Notes: generated by a model from the sequence alone, not told the origin. DNA of 64,000 bases from Nakamurella lactea DSM 19367 (GCF_000426645.1 NZ_AUFT01000001.1:186001-250000); one strand, 5' to 3'. Shown: positions 1 through 9,378, counted from the first letter of the stretch. Program-made: numbers and translations.

Positions 1-1798
1 CATCCGGCGCACCCGACCGACGGGGCGGTTCCACCGACAGCTCGCTGACCAACGACCGCAGGACGCCGGCCGGGACGTGTTCGGAGACGCTCATCATCCA
101 GGCCGGGCCGCGCGGCGCGTTCGCCGGTCCACCGGCGGCGACGATGGCGGTGTGGACAGCTGAATAGGCCGGCTCGGTGAACGCCACATCCCTGACCTGT
201 CCGTAGTCGGCCGCCACGAGTTCCGGTTGCTGCAGCGCAAGTTTCAACGCCTCCCGCTCCACCGAGGACCGGGGGTCGGCCGGGTTCGGACGCCTGACGC
301 CGTCGGATTCCGCGGGCCGTCCTGGGCCCGCCACCGAGTTGGCCCGATCACCGTTCGACGTCGGACCCGGCCGGCGGCCGGGTGGCCCGTCGCCGGCACG
401 GCTCGGCATCGGCCGGCCGTTCACCTGGCGGCCGGAGGCCTGTCCGGGCCCGCGGTCCTCGCGTTGTGCCGATCGCGCCTCCCGGTACACCAGCGCCCTG
501 ATCTCTGTCATCTCGGCGCCCAGCCAGCCGGCCAGCTGACGGGCGTACTCCTCGCGCAGCGGCGCCTCCTTGATCCTGGCCACCATCGGCACCGCGGCGG
601 CGGTCGCGGCCACCCGGCCCTCCGGGGTGTCAAGGTCGTAGCGGGCAATGCTGTTGCGGATGGCGAACGCGAACAGGTTCTTCCGGCCGTCGACCAGGGC
701 GCGGACCGCCGCGTCGCCCTTGGCCTGCCGCAGCTCGCACGGATCCATCCCGTCCGGCGCGATCGCCACGTAGGTGTTGGCGGCGAATCGCTGATCGGAG
801 TCGAACGCCTTCAACGCAGCCTTCTGGCCGGCCGCGTCGCCGTCGAAGGTGTAGATCACCTCGCCGCGGATGATGTCGGAGTCCAGCAGGTACCGGCGCA
901 GCACACTGATGTGCTCGTCGCCGAACGCGGTGCCGCAGGACGCGACCGCAGTGGTGATACCGGCCAGGTGCATGGCCATCACGTCGGTGTAACCCTCGAC
1001 CACCACCGCTCGCCGCTGCTTGGCGATGTCCCGCTTCGCCAGGTCGAGTCCGTACAGCACCTGGGACTTGCGGTAGACCGAGGTCTCGGCGGTGTTGACA
1101 TACTTCGCCTCGATCCGGTCGTCGTCGAACAGCCGGCGGGCACCGAAGCCGACCACGTCACCGGAGGCATCCCTGATCGACCACAGCAGCCGGCGGTGGA
1201 ACTGATCGATCGGACCACGCTGTCCCTGCTTGGCAACACCGGCCTTGATCATCTCCGGCAGCGAGAATCCCTGTGCCAACAGCGCTTTCACCAACCGGTC
1301 CCAGCCCGATGGCGCGTAGCCGCAGCCGAATGCCGCGGCCGTCTCCAGATCGAACCCGCGCTCGGTGAGGTAGTCCCTGGCGGTCGACGCCTCCGGGCTG
1401 TGCAGCTGTTCGGCGTAGAACGCCGCCGCCGCCTTGTTGACCGCGATCAGCCGAGCCCTGGTGCCCGGTTCGCTGCGACTGGAGGTGCCGCCCTCGACCC
1501 TGGTCAGGGTGATGCCGGTGCGCTCGGCCAGCCGTTCGACCGCCTCGATGAAGGTCAGGTGTTCCATCTTCTCGATGAAGGCGAAAACGTCGCCGCCCTC
1601 TTCGCAGCCGAAGCAGTGGAAGGTGCCGTGCGACGGGCGGACGTTGAACGACGGCGTCTTCTCGTCGTGGAACGGGCAGAGCCCCTTGAGGTTCCCGCCG
1701 CCGCCGGGCCGCAGCGACACGTACTCGCCGACCACCGACTCGATCCGATTGGCGTCGCGGACCCGCTCCTTGTCCGCCTCGGTGATCCGTCCCGCCAC
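1..1798 (-). CDS. dnaG: DNA primase DnaG (3' end beyond window)
   Basis: Primase that makes RNA primers at the replication fork. The gene runs off the left edge; 599 codons are visible, so only the last part of the helicase-binding C-terminus is missing. The N-terminal CHC2 zinc finger is intact (C41-x2-H44, C62-x2-C65). The TOPRIM core follows at about residues 255-345, with the EGYTD motif near 265 and the FDGDAAGQ metal-binding motif near 315. A Pro/Arg-rich linker leads to the C-terminal domain. The GTG at 1798 is chosen because it opens the CHC2 domain and has a TAGACT hexamer 6 nt upstream, as expected for a leaderless mRNA. dgt lies upstream on the same strand, a common actinobacterial order. 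Confidence 0.97.
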   Translation of the reverse strand, partial: MAGRITEADKERVRDANRIESVVGEYVSLRPGGGGNLKGLCPFHDEKTPSFNVRPSHGTFHCFGCEEGGDVFAFIEKMEHLTFIEAVERLAERTGITLTRVEGGTSSRSEPGTRARLIAVNKAAAAFYAEQLHSPEASTARDYLTERGFDLETAAAFGCGYAPSGWDRLVKALLAQGFSLPEMIKAGVAKQGQRGPIDQFHRRLLWSIRDASGDVVGFGARRLFDDDRIEAKYVNTAETSVYRKSQVLYGLDLAKRDIAKQRRAVVVEGYTDVMAMHLAGITTAVASCGTAFGDEHISVLRRYLLDSDIIRGEVIYTFDGDAAGQKAALKAFDSDQRFAANTYVAIAPDGMDPCELRQAKGDAAVRALVDGRKNLFAFAIRNSIARYDLDTPEGRVAATAAAVPMVARIKEAPLREEYARQLAGWLGAEMTEIRALVYREARSAQREDRGPGQASGRQVNGRPMPSRAGDGPPGRRPGPTSNGDRANSVAGPGRPAESDGVRRPNPADPRSSVEREALKLALQQPELVAADYGQVRDVAFTEPAYSAVHTAIVAAGGPANAPRGPAWMMSVSEHVPAGVLRSLVSELSVEPPRRSGAPD

Positions 1799-1804
1799 CC
1801 AGCG

Positions 1805-1810
1805 AGTCTA
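1805..1810 (-). promoter_or_regulatory. -10 element for leaderless dnaG mRNA
   Basis: On the minus strand TAGACT is followed by 6 nt and then the GTG start of dnaG, so transcription should begin at or next to the start codon. No clear -35 hexamer is seen. Confidence 0.55.
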
Positions 1811-1859
1811 TGCGGGATCGCAGCGGTGCCGATGCCGGTCCACATCGGGGGTGGATCCG

Positions 1860-1952
1860 TCAGCCGCCGAGCATCCCGGTGACCAGCTGCACGACGAGTT
1901 TCGGCTCGTCCTGGTAGATGTAGTGGCCGCTGGAAGGCGCGACCACCGAAGG
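1860..1952 (-). pseudogene. Alpha/beta-hydrolase 3' remnant
   Basis: Directly after the dgt stop codon, and in the same frame, about 30 codons read as the C-terminus of an alpha/beta hydrolase. They include GHYIYQDEPKLV, in which the His would be the catalytic one, followed by a hydrophobic final helix and TGA at 1860-1862. There is no start codon and no room for the rest of the enzyme. It is therefore a decayed stump left by a deletion between an ancestral hydrolase and dgt. The assignment rests on the tail motif alone. Confidence 0.55.
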
Positions 1953-3251
1953 TCAGTTGGTGCCACCGTCGGCCGCAAGGACCAGCCGGCCGTGCCAGGC
2001 GATCGCCTGCGCATCGGTCAGCAACGACACCTGATCCAGCACCACCCGCAGCCGGCCGGCATCGTCGGTCGCCGCCCGGTATCGCGGAGCAGTGGTGGCA
2101 TCCAGCGCGTCGGCGCCGCGGTCGGCCAGGGCGAGCACCAGCTCGGTCAGCAGCTGTTGTTGAGCGGCCTGCAGCCGCTTGCGGACCGGGTCCAGCATCA
2201 CGTAGCGCACCGCGATCGCCTTGAGCATGGCCACTTCCGCCCGCAACCGCCGCGGCACCACCAGGTCTGCGGCATACCGGGTGAGCGGGCCCGGCCCCGC
2301 GGCCTCCCGGGTGGCCGCGACGGCGCCGGCGACCAGCCGCCCGGTCAGCTCGCTGGTGGTGCGCTTGAGTGCCGCTGCCCCCTGCAGCCCCGGTTCGTAG
2401 CGCATCCCCGGGCCGACCTCGGGCATCGCCAGCAGTTCCCGCAGCACGTCGGCCAGGTCGTCGGCGGCCTCGGTCGAGTAGCCGGCACGGGCCTGCTCGG
2501 CGACCGCCAGGCGTTCGTGCCGATCGGCGAGCCGACGCATGTCGATCCGGCCGTCGAGAATGCCGTCCTCCACGTCGTGCACCGAGTAGGCGACGTCGTC
2601 GGCCCAGTCCATCACCTGCGCTTCCAGGCAGAGCCGGGAACCGCCGCCCGGCCGCACCCAGGCCAGTACGTCGGCCTGGTCGGCGTAGGCCCCGAACTTG
2701 CCGTCGGGTTCCCGGCGGGTCCACGGATACTTGATCACCGCGTCCAGCGCGGCCCTGGTCAGGTTCAGGCCGGCCGGCCGGCCATCGTCGGTCAGCACCT
2801 TCGGTTCCAACTCGGTGAGCAGGCGCAGATTCTGCGCGTTCGCCTCGAATCCCCCGGCGCTGCCGCCCACCTCGTTCAGCGCGGCCTCACCGTTGTGACC
2901 GAACGGCGGATGCCCGATGTCGTGGGCCAACCCGGCCAGATCGACCAGGTCCGGGTCGCAGCCGAGTTGAGCGCCGATGCCCCTGGCGATCTGCGCGACC
3001 TCGATCGAATGCGTCAGCCGGGTGCGCGGCACGTCACCCTCGTCCGGGGGCACCACCTGCGTCTTTCCGGCCAGCCGCCGGAACGCACCGGAGTGCAGCA
3101 CCCTGGCCCGGTCCCGGGCGAACGGGCTCCGTTCGCCCGGGTGGGTGCCCGGCAGCGCCGCCGACTTCGGCGCCTCGACCACCCGTCGTTCGACGTCCTG
3201 CTCGGTGTAGCCAGTCGGCACCTCTACGCCCTGCCAGCTCTGTCGGCTCAC
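1953..3251 (-). CDS. dgt: Deoxyguanosinetriphosphate triphosphohydrolase-like protein
   Basis: HD-superfamily dNTPase, expected to cleave dNTPs to deoxynucleosides and triphosphate. At 432 residues it has the usual size for the bacterial dgt-like family. The metal-binding HD signature is clear: RLTHS, then LAHDIGHPPFGHNGE around residues 105-120, and MDWADDVAYSVHD further on. The open frame extends upstream, but GTG 3251 is chosen because it overlaps the stop of the preceding gene as GTGA, implying translational coupling. The N-terminus (GYTEQDVERR) is typical of the family. dnaG lies downstream, as in mycobacteria. Confidence 0.93.
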   Translation of the reverse strand: MSRQSWQGVEVPTGYTEQDVERRVVEAPKSAALPGTHPGERSPFARDRARVLHSGAFRRLAGKTQVVPPDEGDVPRTRLTHSIEVAQIARGIGAQLGCDPDLVDLAGLAHDIGHPPFGHNGEAALNEVGGSAGGFEANAQNLRLLTELEPKVLTDDGRPAGLNLTRAALDAVIKYPWTRREPDGKFGAYADQADVLAWVRPGGGSRLCLEAQVMDWADDVAYSVHDVEDGILDGRIDMRRLADRHERLAVAEQARAGYSTEAADDLADVLRELLAMPEVGPGMRYEPGLQGAAALKRTTSELTGRLVAGAVAATREAAGPGPLTRYAADLVVPRRLRAEVAMLKAIAVRYVMLDPVRKRLQAAQQQLLTELVLALADRGADALDATTAPRYRAATDDAGRLRVVLDQVSLLTDAQAIAWHGRLVLAADGGTN

Positions 3252-3877
3252 AGCACCGTGGTCCCGGCGTGCGAGGAACCGCCCGTCAGCAGATAGAACA
3301 GCGTGCCGAGGGTCTCCCGGGTGTAGTAGCGCAGCTGGATGTCCGATGCGGTGGCCGGCCCCTGCTGTACGGACGACTCGGTGACGCTGAGGCCCAGATC
3401 CCTTGCCATCCGGGACGCCCGGTGCGCGTGCGCCGGATCGGTAACCAGAACCACTGTGTGCCAACCCTTCTGGTCGATCACGGAGGCGGCTGCGCGGAGG
3501 CTGTCCAGGGTGTCGTCCCCGGTGCCGACGGCGGTCAGCGATGCTGCCGGGATGCCCTGATCGGCCAGGTAGGCCTTGCCGGCCGCGCCCTCCGTCGTCC
3601 GGTCACCGGCCTGGTTGCCGCCGACCGTCACCACGTGCGCGGCGACGCCGGTGTCGAACAGCTCCTTCGCGTGGTCCAGCCGCGCCTGATAAACCGGCGA
3701 CGGGGTGCCGTTGTACTGCGCGGCGCCGAGGACCACGATGGCGTCCACCGGTGTGCGGTCATCGCGGGCTCCGACCTGCACCGTCCGCAGCGCAATGCCG
3801 GCAACGATCAGCACGCCGAGCACCAGCAACCCGGCGAGGTAGCGCCCGCCGGCGCGAACGATCCTCCCGCCCGTCAT
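3248..3877 (-). CDS. DUF218 (YdcF/SanA/ElyC-like) membrane-anchored protein
   Basis: A 209-residue protein with one N-terminal membrane segment (about residues 13-33) and an extracytoplasmic DUF218 domain. Family hallmarks are VVLGAAQYNGTPSPV, then VGGN, a TGDDTLDSLR segment and VTDPAHAHRASRMA. Relatives include SanA and ElyC, linked to envelope integrity, but the substrate is unknown, so no reaction is assigned. Its stop overlaps the dgt GTG by 4 bp, so the two are probably cotranscribed. No strong promoter is seen in the 182-bp gap upstream. Confidence 0.85.
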   Translation of the reverse strand: MTGGRIVRAGGRYLAGLLVLGVLIVAGIALRTVQVGARDDRTPVDAIVVLGAAQYNGTPSPVYQARLDHAKELFDTGVAAHVVTVGGNQAGDRTTEGAAGKAYLADQGIPAASLTAVGTGDDTLDSLRAAASVIDQKGWHTVVLVTDPAHAHRASRMARDLGLSVTESSVQQGPATASDIQLRYYTRETLGTLFYLLTGGSSHAGTTVL

Positions 3878-4059
3878 CCAGGTCCCATCCGTCGATCATC
3901 GTGGGTGCCTTGCCCGGCACCCTGCAGCGATCATGCCAGCCACCCGCGCCAGGTGGCCCGCCTGTGGATTCATCTGAGCTGGGACCAGTGACAGCTTCCA
4001 CCCCTTTTCAGCCCCGAATCTGGCCACTGGCCGGACTCAGGATGAACTTCTCCGTGCGC

Positions 4060-4686
4060 TCAGAGCCATCCGCGCTCAGTCGCCAACCGGACGGCCTCCG
4101 CCCTGGTCGCTGCGCCGGTCTTGCCGATGGCCGACGAGAGATGGTTGCGGACAGTGCCTTCGGACAGGAACAGCTTCCCGGCCAGCTGCGCGACGGTGCC
4201 GCCGCCGGCCGCGGCGACCAGCACATCACGCTCCCGGCCGCTCAAGGGCGACGTGCCCAGGGTCAGCGACTCGGTGGCCAGCACCGGATCCACCACCCGC
4301 AGGCCGGCATGAACCCGCCGGATCGCGTCGATCAGCTGTTCCGGCGGCGCGTCCTTCACCATGAATCCGGTGGCACCGGCCTCCATCGCGCGGCGCAGGT
4401 AACCGGGACGACCGAACGTGGTCAGGATGATCATCCGGCAGGTCGGCAGCTGCTGGTGCAGGCCCGCGGCCGCGGCCAGGCCGTCCATCCCCGGCATCTG
4501 GATGTCCAGCAGTGCGACATCGGGCCGATGCGTGATGGCCGCCGGCACCACCTGGTCGCCGGAGGCCACCTCCGCCACCACCAGCAGATCTGGCTCCAGG
4601 CCCAGCAGCGCCGAGAACGCCCCGCGGATCAGTGCCTGGTCGTCGGCCAACAGGATCCGGATCGGAGCTTCGGCGTTCGCCGTCAT
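4060..4686 (-). CDS. NarL/DesR-family response regulator
   Basis: A 208-residue two-component regulator. The receiver domain occupies about residues 8-125, with acidic pocket D15-D16, phospho-acceptor D61 (LLDIQMPG) and a conserved Lys in VKDAPP. A LuxR/NarL helix-turn-helix follows (LSGRERDVL, then LFLSEGTVRNHLSSAIGKTG). The ATG overlaps the stop of the upstream histidine kinase (ATGA), making it the last gene of a four-gene operon with an ABC exporter. By analogy with similar actinobacterial modules it probably controls that exporter; its signal is unknown. Confidence 0.95.
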   Translation of the reverse strand: MTANAEAPIRILLADDQALIRGAFSALLGLEPDLLVVAEVASGDQVVPAAITHRPDVALLDIQMPGMDGLAAAAGLHQQLPTCRMIILTTFGRPGYLRRAMEAGATGFMVKDAPPEQLIDAIRRVHAGLRVVDPVLATESLTLGTSPLSGRERDVLVAAAGGGTVAQLAGKLFLSEGTVRNHLSSAIGKTGAATRAEAVRLATERGWL

Positions 4687-5819
4687 CGGCCCCGCCCGCC
4701 GATGGTCGTCAGCTCAGCGCGCACCGAGAACCCCGACGGCACAGTGTTTCCCGTCACCAGCGTGCCGCCAGCGGCGCTGACCCGCTCCTGCAGCCCGCAG
4801 AGGCCGCTGCCACCGGAGTCGGGCCGTTCGGCCGTCGGCCGGCCCGTACCGTCGTCGATGATCTCCACCCAGTCCGGCCCGAGCCGCACGGTGCAGTTGG
4901 CAGCGCCGGAGTGCCGAACCACGTTCGTCACCGCCTCCTTGACCACGTAACCGAACAGTTCCCGGCCGGCCGGCGCCACGTCGTCAACGGCGCCCGGCAT
5001 CACCGGGGTGATACCGGCGGCCGTCAGCACCGACCTGGCCGCCGCCAGTTCACCGGCCAGCGACCGCTCGCGGATCCCGGACGCGGTGGCGCGGACATCG
5101 GCCAGCGCGCTGCGGGCCAGGTTCTCGATGTCATTGACCTCGGCGAGCACCTTCTCCGGCGCCCTGCCGGCCAACTGCCTGGCCAGCGCCGCCTTCACCG
5201 TGATCGCGGTGAGCGAGTGACCGAGGATGTCGTGCAGGTCCCTGGCGATCCGTTCCCGCTCGGCCAGCACGGCCGAACGGGCCAGCTCCTGCTGCGCGCT
5301 GCGCAGCTGTTCGTTGAGCCGAATATTCCTGGCGAAGCCGGCCATCCACAGCGACAACGCGACCTCGGTCAGCGCCAGTTCCCACTGCGGGCCGCCGGCC
5401 GCGTTCCAGCTGATCCCGATCATCGCCGCGCCGAGGGTGAGTGCCACTGCCAGCGCCTGCCGCATCGGCAGCATGATCGCGGCCGCCACGCCGGGGAAGA
5501 TCAGCAGTCCGACGGCGTCCGCTCCCATCAACGGCAGCTGGGCCAGCACCACCAGCACGATGACGGCGAGACAGCCCCAGCGGTAGCCGATCGGAGCGCC
5601 GAACAGCCCACCCGGCAGCAGCACGTAGACCACTGCCAACAGCGTGAGCAGGGCCACCGAAGCGACCTTGGTTCCGGTGTCCGCGTCGCTGGTGATCACC
5701 CCGACGACGTAGATCGCGGTGTAGGCGGTGGCCACCAACGCACCCGCCGCCCAGCGGCGGGCACCCCTGTCCCACTGCCAGGGCAGGGTCCGGCCGTCCC
5801 GGTCGCTGAGTATTCGCAC
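4683..5819 (-). CDS. DesK-type sensor histidine kinase
   Basis: A membrane kinase of 378 residues from GTG 5819. About five or six hydrophobic helices fill residues 15-135. They are followed by a HisKA_3 dimerisation domain with phospho-acceptor H196 in ERIARDLHDILGHS and a HATPase domain (VVKEAVTNVVRHSGA, IIDDGTG, GGSGLCGLQERV). The longer open frame from 5885 starts with a Cys/Arg-rich stretch and is unlikely; GTG 5819 has GGAGG about 10 nt upstream. It partners the regulator whose ATG overlaps its stop. The short, membrane-buried sensor suggests detection of membrane state rather than a soluble ligand. Confidence 0.93.
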   Translation of the reverse strand: MRILSDRDGRTLPWQWDRGARRWAAGALVATAYTAIYVVGVITSDADTGTKVASVALLTLLAVVYVLLPGGLFGAPIGYRWGCLAVIVLVVLAQLPLMGADAVGLLIFPGVAAAIMLPMRQALAVALTLGAAMIGISWNAAGGPQWELALTEVALSLWMAGFARNIRLNEQLRSAQQELARSAVLAERERIARDLHDILGHSLTAITVKAALARQLAGRAPEKVLAEVNDIENLARSALADVRATASGIRERSLAGELAAARSVLTAAGITPVMPGAVDDVAPAGRELFGYVVKEAVTNVVRHSGAANCTVRLGPDWVEIIDDGTGRPTAERPDSGGSGLCGLQERVSAAGGTLVTGNTVPSGFSVRAELTTIGGRGR

Positions 5820-5890
5820 GTTCCGATCTTCCTCCGTCCGGCAGCAGCGGGTCCGGCGCCGGGCGCACCGGTGCCGGACCTGCAAGCCGA

Positions 5891-6640
5891 TCAGGCCTTG
5901 CGGCCGCTCCGCCGATAGGCCGCCATGCCGACGAGCCCGAGCAGAATCGTCCAGCCGACCAGCACCAGCACCCCGGTCGCCGACACTCCGACCCCGGCGG
6001 CGGCGTCCCGGCCGTTCTCGGCCACCCAGTAGGTCGGCAACACCTTGGCGATGGTCGTCATCACCGCTGGGAAGTTCTCCAGCGGCACCCAGAGCCCACC
6101 CAGGATCGACAGCCCGATGTAGACCAGCATGGAAATGGGCTGGGTGGAGTCGGGGGTGCCCAGGAACCCGATCACCAGCCCGAGCATGGCGAACGGGATG
6201 ATGCTGATCCAGATCACCAGGGCGGTCAGCAGCCAGCTGCCCACCGACAGGTGCACGTGGCCGACCACGCCGCCGACCAGGAACACCAGGGCCAGCGCCG
6301 GCAGTGCGACCAGCATCGACACCACCGCCTTGGCGATCATGTAGCCCTGCGGGCTGAGCGCGGTCAATCGCAGCTGCCGGTTCCAGCCGGTCTGCCGTTC
6401 GAGCGCGATCCGCGCACCGGCGTTCAGCGAGGCTCCGATGGCGCCGTAGCAGGCCATCGAGATCATCAGGTAGACCCCGGCGGACATCCCGGCGCTCGAG
6501 GTCTGGTCGCCGTACAGGCCGTTGAACAACAGGAACATGATGACCGGCAGGGCGGCCGTGAAGATCACGAACTTGGCATTGCGGAATGTCGACAGCGCCG
6601 ACATCCAGGCGTAGTTCAGGGTCATAGTCATTGCGTTCAC
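5891..6640 (-). CDS. ABC-2 type transporter permease
   Basis: A 249-residue permease with six predicted membrane segments, matching the ABC-2 (drug/lipid exporter) family. Segments include FVIFTAALPVIMFLLF near the N-terminus, a paired central block, and WTILLGLVGMAAYRR at the end. GTG 6640 overlaps the ATPase stop (GTGA); an ATG two codons downstream is an alternative start. It pairs with the upstream ATPase to form an exporter. The substrate cannot be read from sequence; drugs, lantibiotics or lipids are typical for this family. Confidence 0.93.
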   Translation of the reverse strand: MNAMTMTLNYAWMSALSTFRNAKFVIFTAALPVIMFLLFNGLYGDQTSSAGMSAGVYLMISMACYGAIGASLNAGARIALERQTGWNRQLRLTALSPQGYMIAKAVVSMLVALPALALVFLVGGVVGHVHLSVGSWLLTALVIWISIIPFAMLGLVIGFLGTPDSTQPISMLVYIGLSILGGLWVPLENFPAVMTTIAKVLPTYWVAENGRDAAAGVGVSATGVLVLVGWTILLGLVGMAAYRRSGRKA

Positions 6641-7614
6641 GCGCCTTTCGCTGCGCTGGTGGACGGTGCGTCGACGGAAGATGAGCCGGTCAGTTGCAGG
6701 AACGCCTGCTCCAGATTCGCCTGGGTGATCTCGATGTCGTGTATCTGCGGGTACCGGGCCAGCAGGAGCCGCAACACCGCGTCGGAGTCGTCGCAGTGCA
6801 CGGCGTACCGACCACCGACCACCTCGACGTCGGTGACGGTGTCCATCGCCCGCAGCAGCTGCTCGCTCGCCCCGGGAATGACGGCCGACAGCGTGCGACC
6901 GCTCACCCTGGCCTTGATGGACGCGCCGGTGCCGTCGGCGATGATCCGGCCGTCGGCGATCACCACCACCCGGTCGGCATAGTCGTCGGCTTCCTGTAGG
7001 TAGTGGGTGGCGAACAGCACGGTCCGGCCGCCGGCCGCGAACTCGCGCATGGACGCCCAGAACTGGCGCCGCACTTCGACATCCATCGCAACGGTCGGCT
7101 CGTCCAGCACCACCACATCGGGATCGGGCACCAGGGCCAGCGCGAACCGGACCCGCTGGGCCTGGCCGCCGGACAGGTTCTGGGTCTTCTGGCCGGCGAT
7201 GTCGTCGATGCCGGCCCGCAGCATCGCCTCGCCGACCGGCATCGGATTGCGGTGCAGCGCGGCGAAGATCCTGATCAGCTCCCGGACGGTGAGATCGGGC
7301 AGCAGCGCGCCGGACTGCAGCATGGCGCCGACCCGGCCGGCCGATACCGCGGCGTCCGGAACGCCGCCGAACAGGCGCGCGGTGCCGGAGTCGGGCTTCG
7401 TCAGCCCGAGCAGTAGATCGATAGTGGTGGACTTGCCCGCGCCGTTGGGTCCGAGGAAGGCCACCACCTCACCGGGGGCGACGGTCAGGTCGATCCCGCG
7501 GACCGCCCGGACGCTGCCGAAACTCTTGTGCAGGCCGGAGAGTCGAATGGCGGCGCCGTCTGCGGCCGGGCCTGTCCGGGGCGAAGTGCGGGTGGAATGC
7601 TCAGAAGTGGTCAT
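6637..7614 (-). CDS. ABC transporter ATP-binding protein (DrrA/CcmA-type)
   Basis: ATPase subunit of the exporter, 325 residues from ATG 7614. Walker A is GPNGAGKS (55-62), the signature LSGGQAQRVRFALA, Walker B VVVLDEPTVAMD, and the switch His lies in LFATHYLQEADD. The C-terminal about 90 residues form the extra domain seen in drug-resistance and lantibiotic-immunity exporters. The frame stays open to 7680, but ATG 7614 opens the natural N-terminus and avoids overlap with the divergent promoter at 7674-7700. It heads the operon ATPase, permease, kinase, regulator. Confidence 0.95.
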   Translation of the reverse strand: MTTSEHSTRTSPRTGPAADGAAIRLSGLHKSFGSVRAVRGIDLTVAPGEVVAFLGPNGAGKSTTIDLLLGLTKPDSGTARLFGGVPDAAVSAGRVGAMLQSGALLPDLTVRELIRIFAALHRNPMPVGEAMLRAGIDDIAGQKTQNLSGGQAQRVRFALALVPDPDVVVLDEPTVAMDVEVRRQFWASMREFAAGGRTVLFATHYLQEADDYADRVVVIADGRIIADGTGASIKARVSGRTLSAVIPGASEQLLRAMDTVTDVEVVGGRYAVHCDDSDAVLRLLLARYPQIHDIEITQANLEQAFLQLTGSSSVDAPSTSAAKGA

Positions 7615-7694
7615 GTCTTCCAGCCTGGCCGGCCGGCGGCCGCCGGACCTGCGCCGTCCGTCATCGAACGACCATGACAAACGTCAGTGGTTGC

Positions 7695-7700
7695 TACCGT
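7695..7700 (+). promoter_or_regulatory. -10 element for leaderless M1 peptidase mRNA
   Basis: TACCGT lies 6 nt before ATG 7707. A possible -35 (ATGACA, 7674-7679) stands 15 bp upstream, slightly close. This supports ATG 7707 over the in-frame ATG at 7674. Confidence 0.5.
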
Positions 7701-7706
7701 GCAGGG

Positions 7707-9356
7707 ATGACGCCTCAGCCCCGGGCCCGGCGGCGCCGGTTCGGTTCGTCGCTCGTTCTCGCCGCCGTGCTGCTCGGGTCGGTGGCCTGCAGTACGGCGG
7801 TCGCCGGCACCGCCGTGCCGGGCGGCACCGTCCCCGTCACCGACGGCAGCACCGCCCCATCGGCGACCTCCGATGCGGCTGCCACCCCGACCCAGGACAG
7901 CCCGTCGCCCGACGTGTCCTCGTCATCGCCGTCCTCCCCACCCCTGACCTCGCCCTCGGAGCAATCGCCGGCCGCGTCGTCCGCCACGACCACGACATCC
8001 GCCGGTGCACCGGGCGGCATCGGCGCCGCCGGAATCGGCGACCCGTACTACCCGGAGGCGGGCAACGGCGGGTACGACGTGGCCGGCTACGACCTGACGA
8101 TCAACTACCTGCCGGAGTCCAACGCCCTCACCTCGGTGGCCACCATCACCGCTACGGTGACGGCCGAGGTGCCGCTGAAGCAGTTCGATTTCGACCTGCA
8201 GCCGTGGATGAAGGTCAGCAAGCTGACCATCGACGGTCGGGCCGCGACCTACCGACAGGAGCAGTCGGAGCTGGTCGTCACCCCGGCGGCGCCTCTGGCC
8301 GCCGGGGCGAAGTTCACCGCGGTGGTGACCTACGCGGGCGAACCGGAACTGATCTCAGGCGGCACCGCCGGTCTCGGCGAGGGCGGCTGGTACCGGACCC
8401 AGTCGGGCGGTGCGCTGGTCGCCGGTGAGCCGTTCTCCGCCTCGGCCTGGTTCCCGGTGAACGAGCACCCGGCCGACCCGGCGACCTTCGCCATCACCGC
8501 GACGGTCCCGGCCAAGTGGAAGGTGATCTCCAACGGGATCGAACAGGACACCGCTCTGCCGAAGCCACCGGACGGCATGCACGTGTCCCGCTGGGTGCAG
8601 AAGGAGCCGATCGCGTCGTACCTGGTGACCCTGTACATCGACACCTTCACCGTCAAGAAGGGCACCCTGCCCGACGGCAAGCCGGTGGTCTCGGCCTTCG
8701 CCCCCGGCGACACCGAGGACATCGACCTGCACCAGCACACCATCGACGCCATCGCTGTGCTGTCCAAGTATTTCGGGCCCTATCCGTACGACGCCGCCGG
8801 TGGCATCTACTCGAACGAGAACATCCCGTTCGCGCTGGAAACCGCCACCCGGCCGGTGTATGCGAACTGGGTCGATCCGGACACGGTCGTGCACGAACTG
8901 GCCCACCAGTGGTACGGCGACGACGTCGCGGTGAAGCGTTGGAGCGACGTGTGTCTCAACGAGTGCTTCGCCTCGTACGCGCCGTGGCTGTACCACGAAC
9001 AGGTCGACGGCGCCGATCTGGACGCGGAATGGAAGCAGCAGATGGCGAAATACGGCCAGGATCCGGGATTCTGGAGCTCGCCGCTGGTGGACATGGGCGC
9101 CGGCAACGAGTTCACCCTGGTGTACGACCGTGGCCCGCTGGCACTGCACGTCCTGCGCAAGGAAATGGGTGAGGCGAAGTTCATGGAGTTGCTGAAGAAG
9201 TGGCCGGCCACCTACGGCGGCAAGAACGCCTCGTTCGACGATCTGGAGGCGATGGCCTCGCAGCTGGCCGGTCGGGACCTCACGCAGGTGTTCCAGGTGT
9301 GGTTCCGGGCCACCAACCCGCCCGCGAAATCCGACTACCCGGCGTCGTTGAGCTGA
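7707..9356 (+). CDS. M1-family zinc metallopeptidase, lipoprotein
   Basis: A secreted aminopeptidase-like enzyme of 549 residues. It has a lipoprotein signal (Arg-rich start, hydrophobic core, lipobox GSVAC) followed by a Thr/Ser/Pro-rich linker to about residue 105. The M1 zinc site is complete: HELAHQW with H396 and H400, catalytic E397, and third ligand E419 in NECFASY. The exopeptidase GAMEN motif is replaced by a diverged stretch (FALETATRP), as in several actinobacterial lipoprotein relatives, so strict aminopeptidase activity is uncertain. It acts outside the membrane. The start is set by the -10 hexamer 6 nt upstream. Confidence 0.93.
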   Translation: MTPQPRARRRRFGSSLVLAAVLLGSVACSTAVAGTAVPGGTVPVTDGSTAPSATSDAAATPTQDSPSPDVSSSSPSSPPLTSPSEQSPAASSATTTTSAGAPGGIGAAGIGDPYYPEAGNGGYDVAGYDLTINYLPESNALTSVATITATVTAEVPLKQFDFDLQPWMKVSKLTIDGRAATYRQEQSELVVTPAAPLAAGAKFTAVVTYAGEPELISGGTAGLGEGGWYRTQSGGALVAGEPFSASAWFPVNEHPADPATFAITATVPAKWKVISNGIEQDTALPKPPDGMHVSRWVQKEPIASYLVTLYIDTFTVKKGTLPDGKPVVSAFAPGDTEDIDLHQHTIDAIAVLSKYFGPYPYDAAGGIYSNENIPFALETATRPVYANWVDPDTVVHELAHQWYGDDVAVKRWSDVCLNECFASYAPWLYHEQVDGADLDAEWKQQMAKYGQDPGFWSSPLVDMGAGNEFTLVYDRGPLALHVLRKEMGEAKFMELLKKWPATYGGKNASFDDLEAMASQLAGRDLTQVFQVWFRATNPPAKSDYPASLS

Positions 9357-9378
9357 GCCACCGGGCCCGCCCCACCCC

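Noticed and set aside
227-1882. 551-codon plus-strand frame over dnaG
   Set aside because: The opposite strand encodes an intact primase with all motifs; the plus frame has no recognisable domain.
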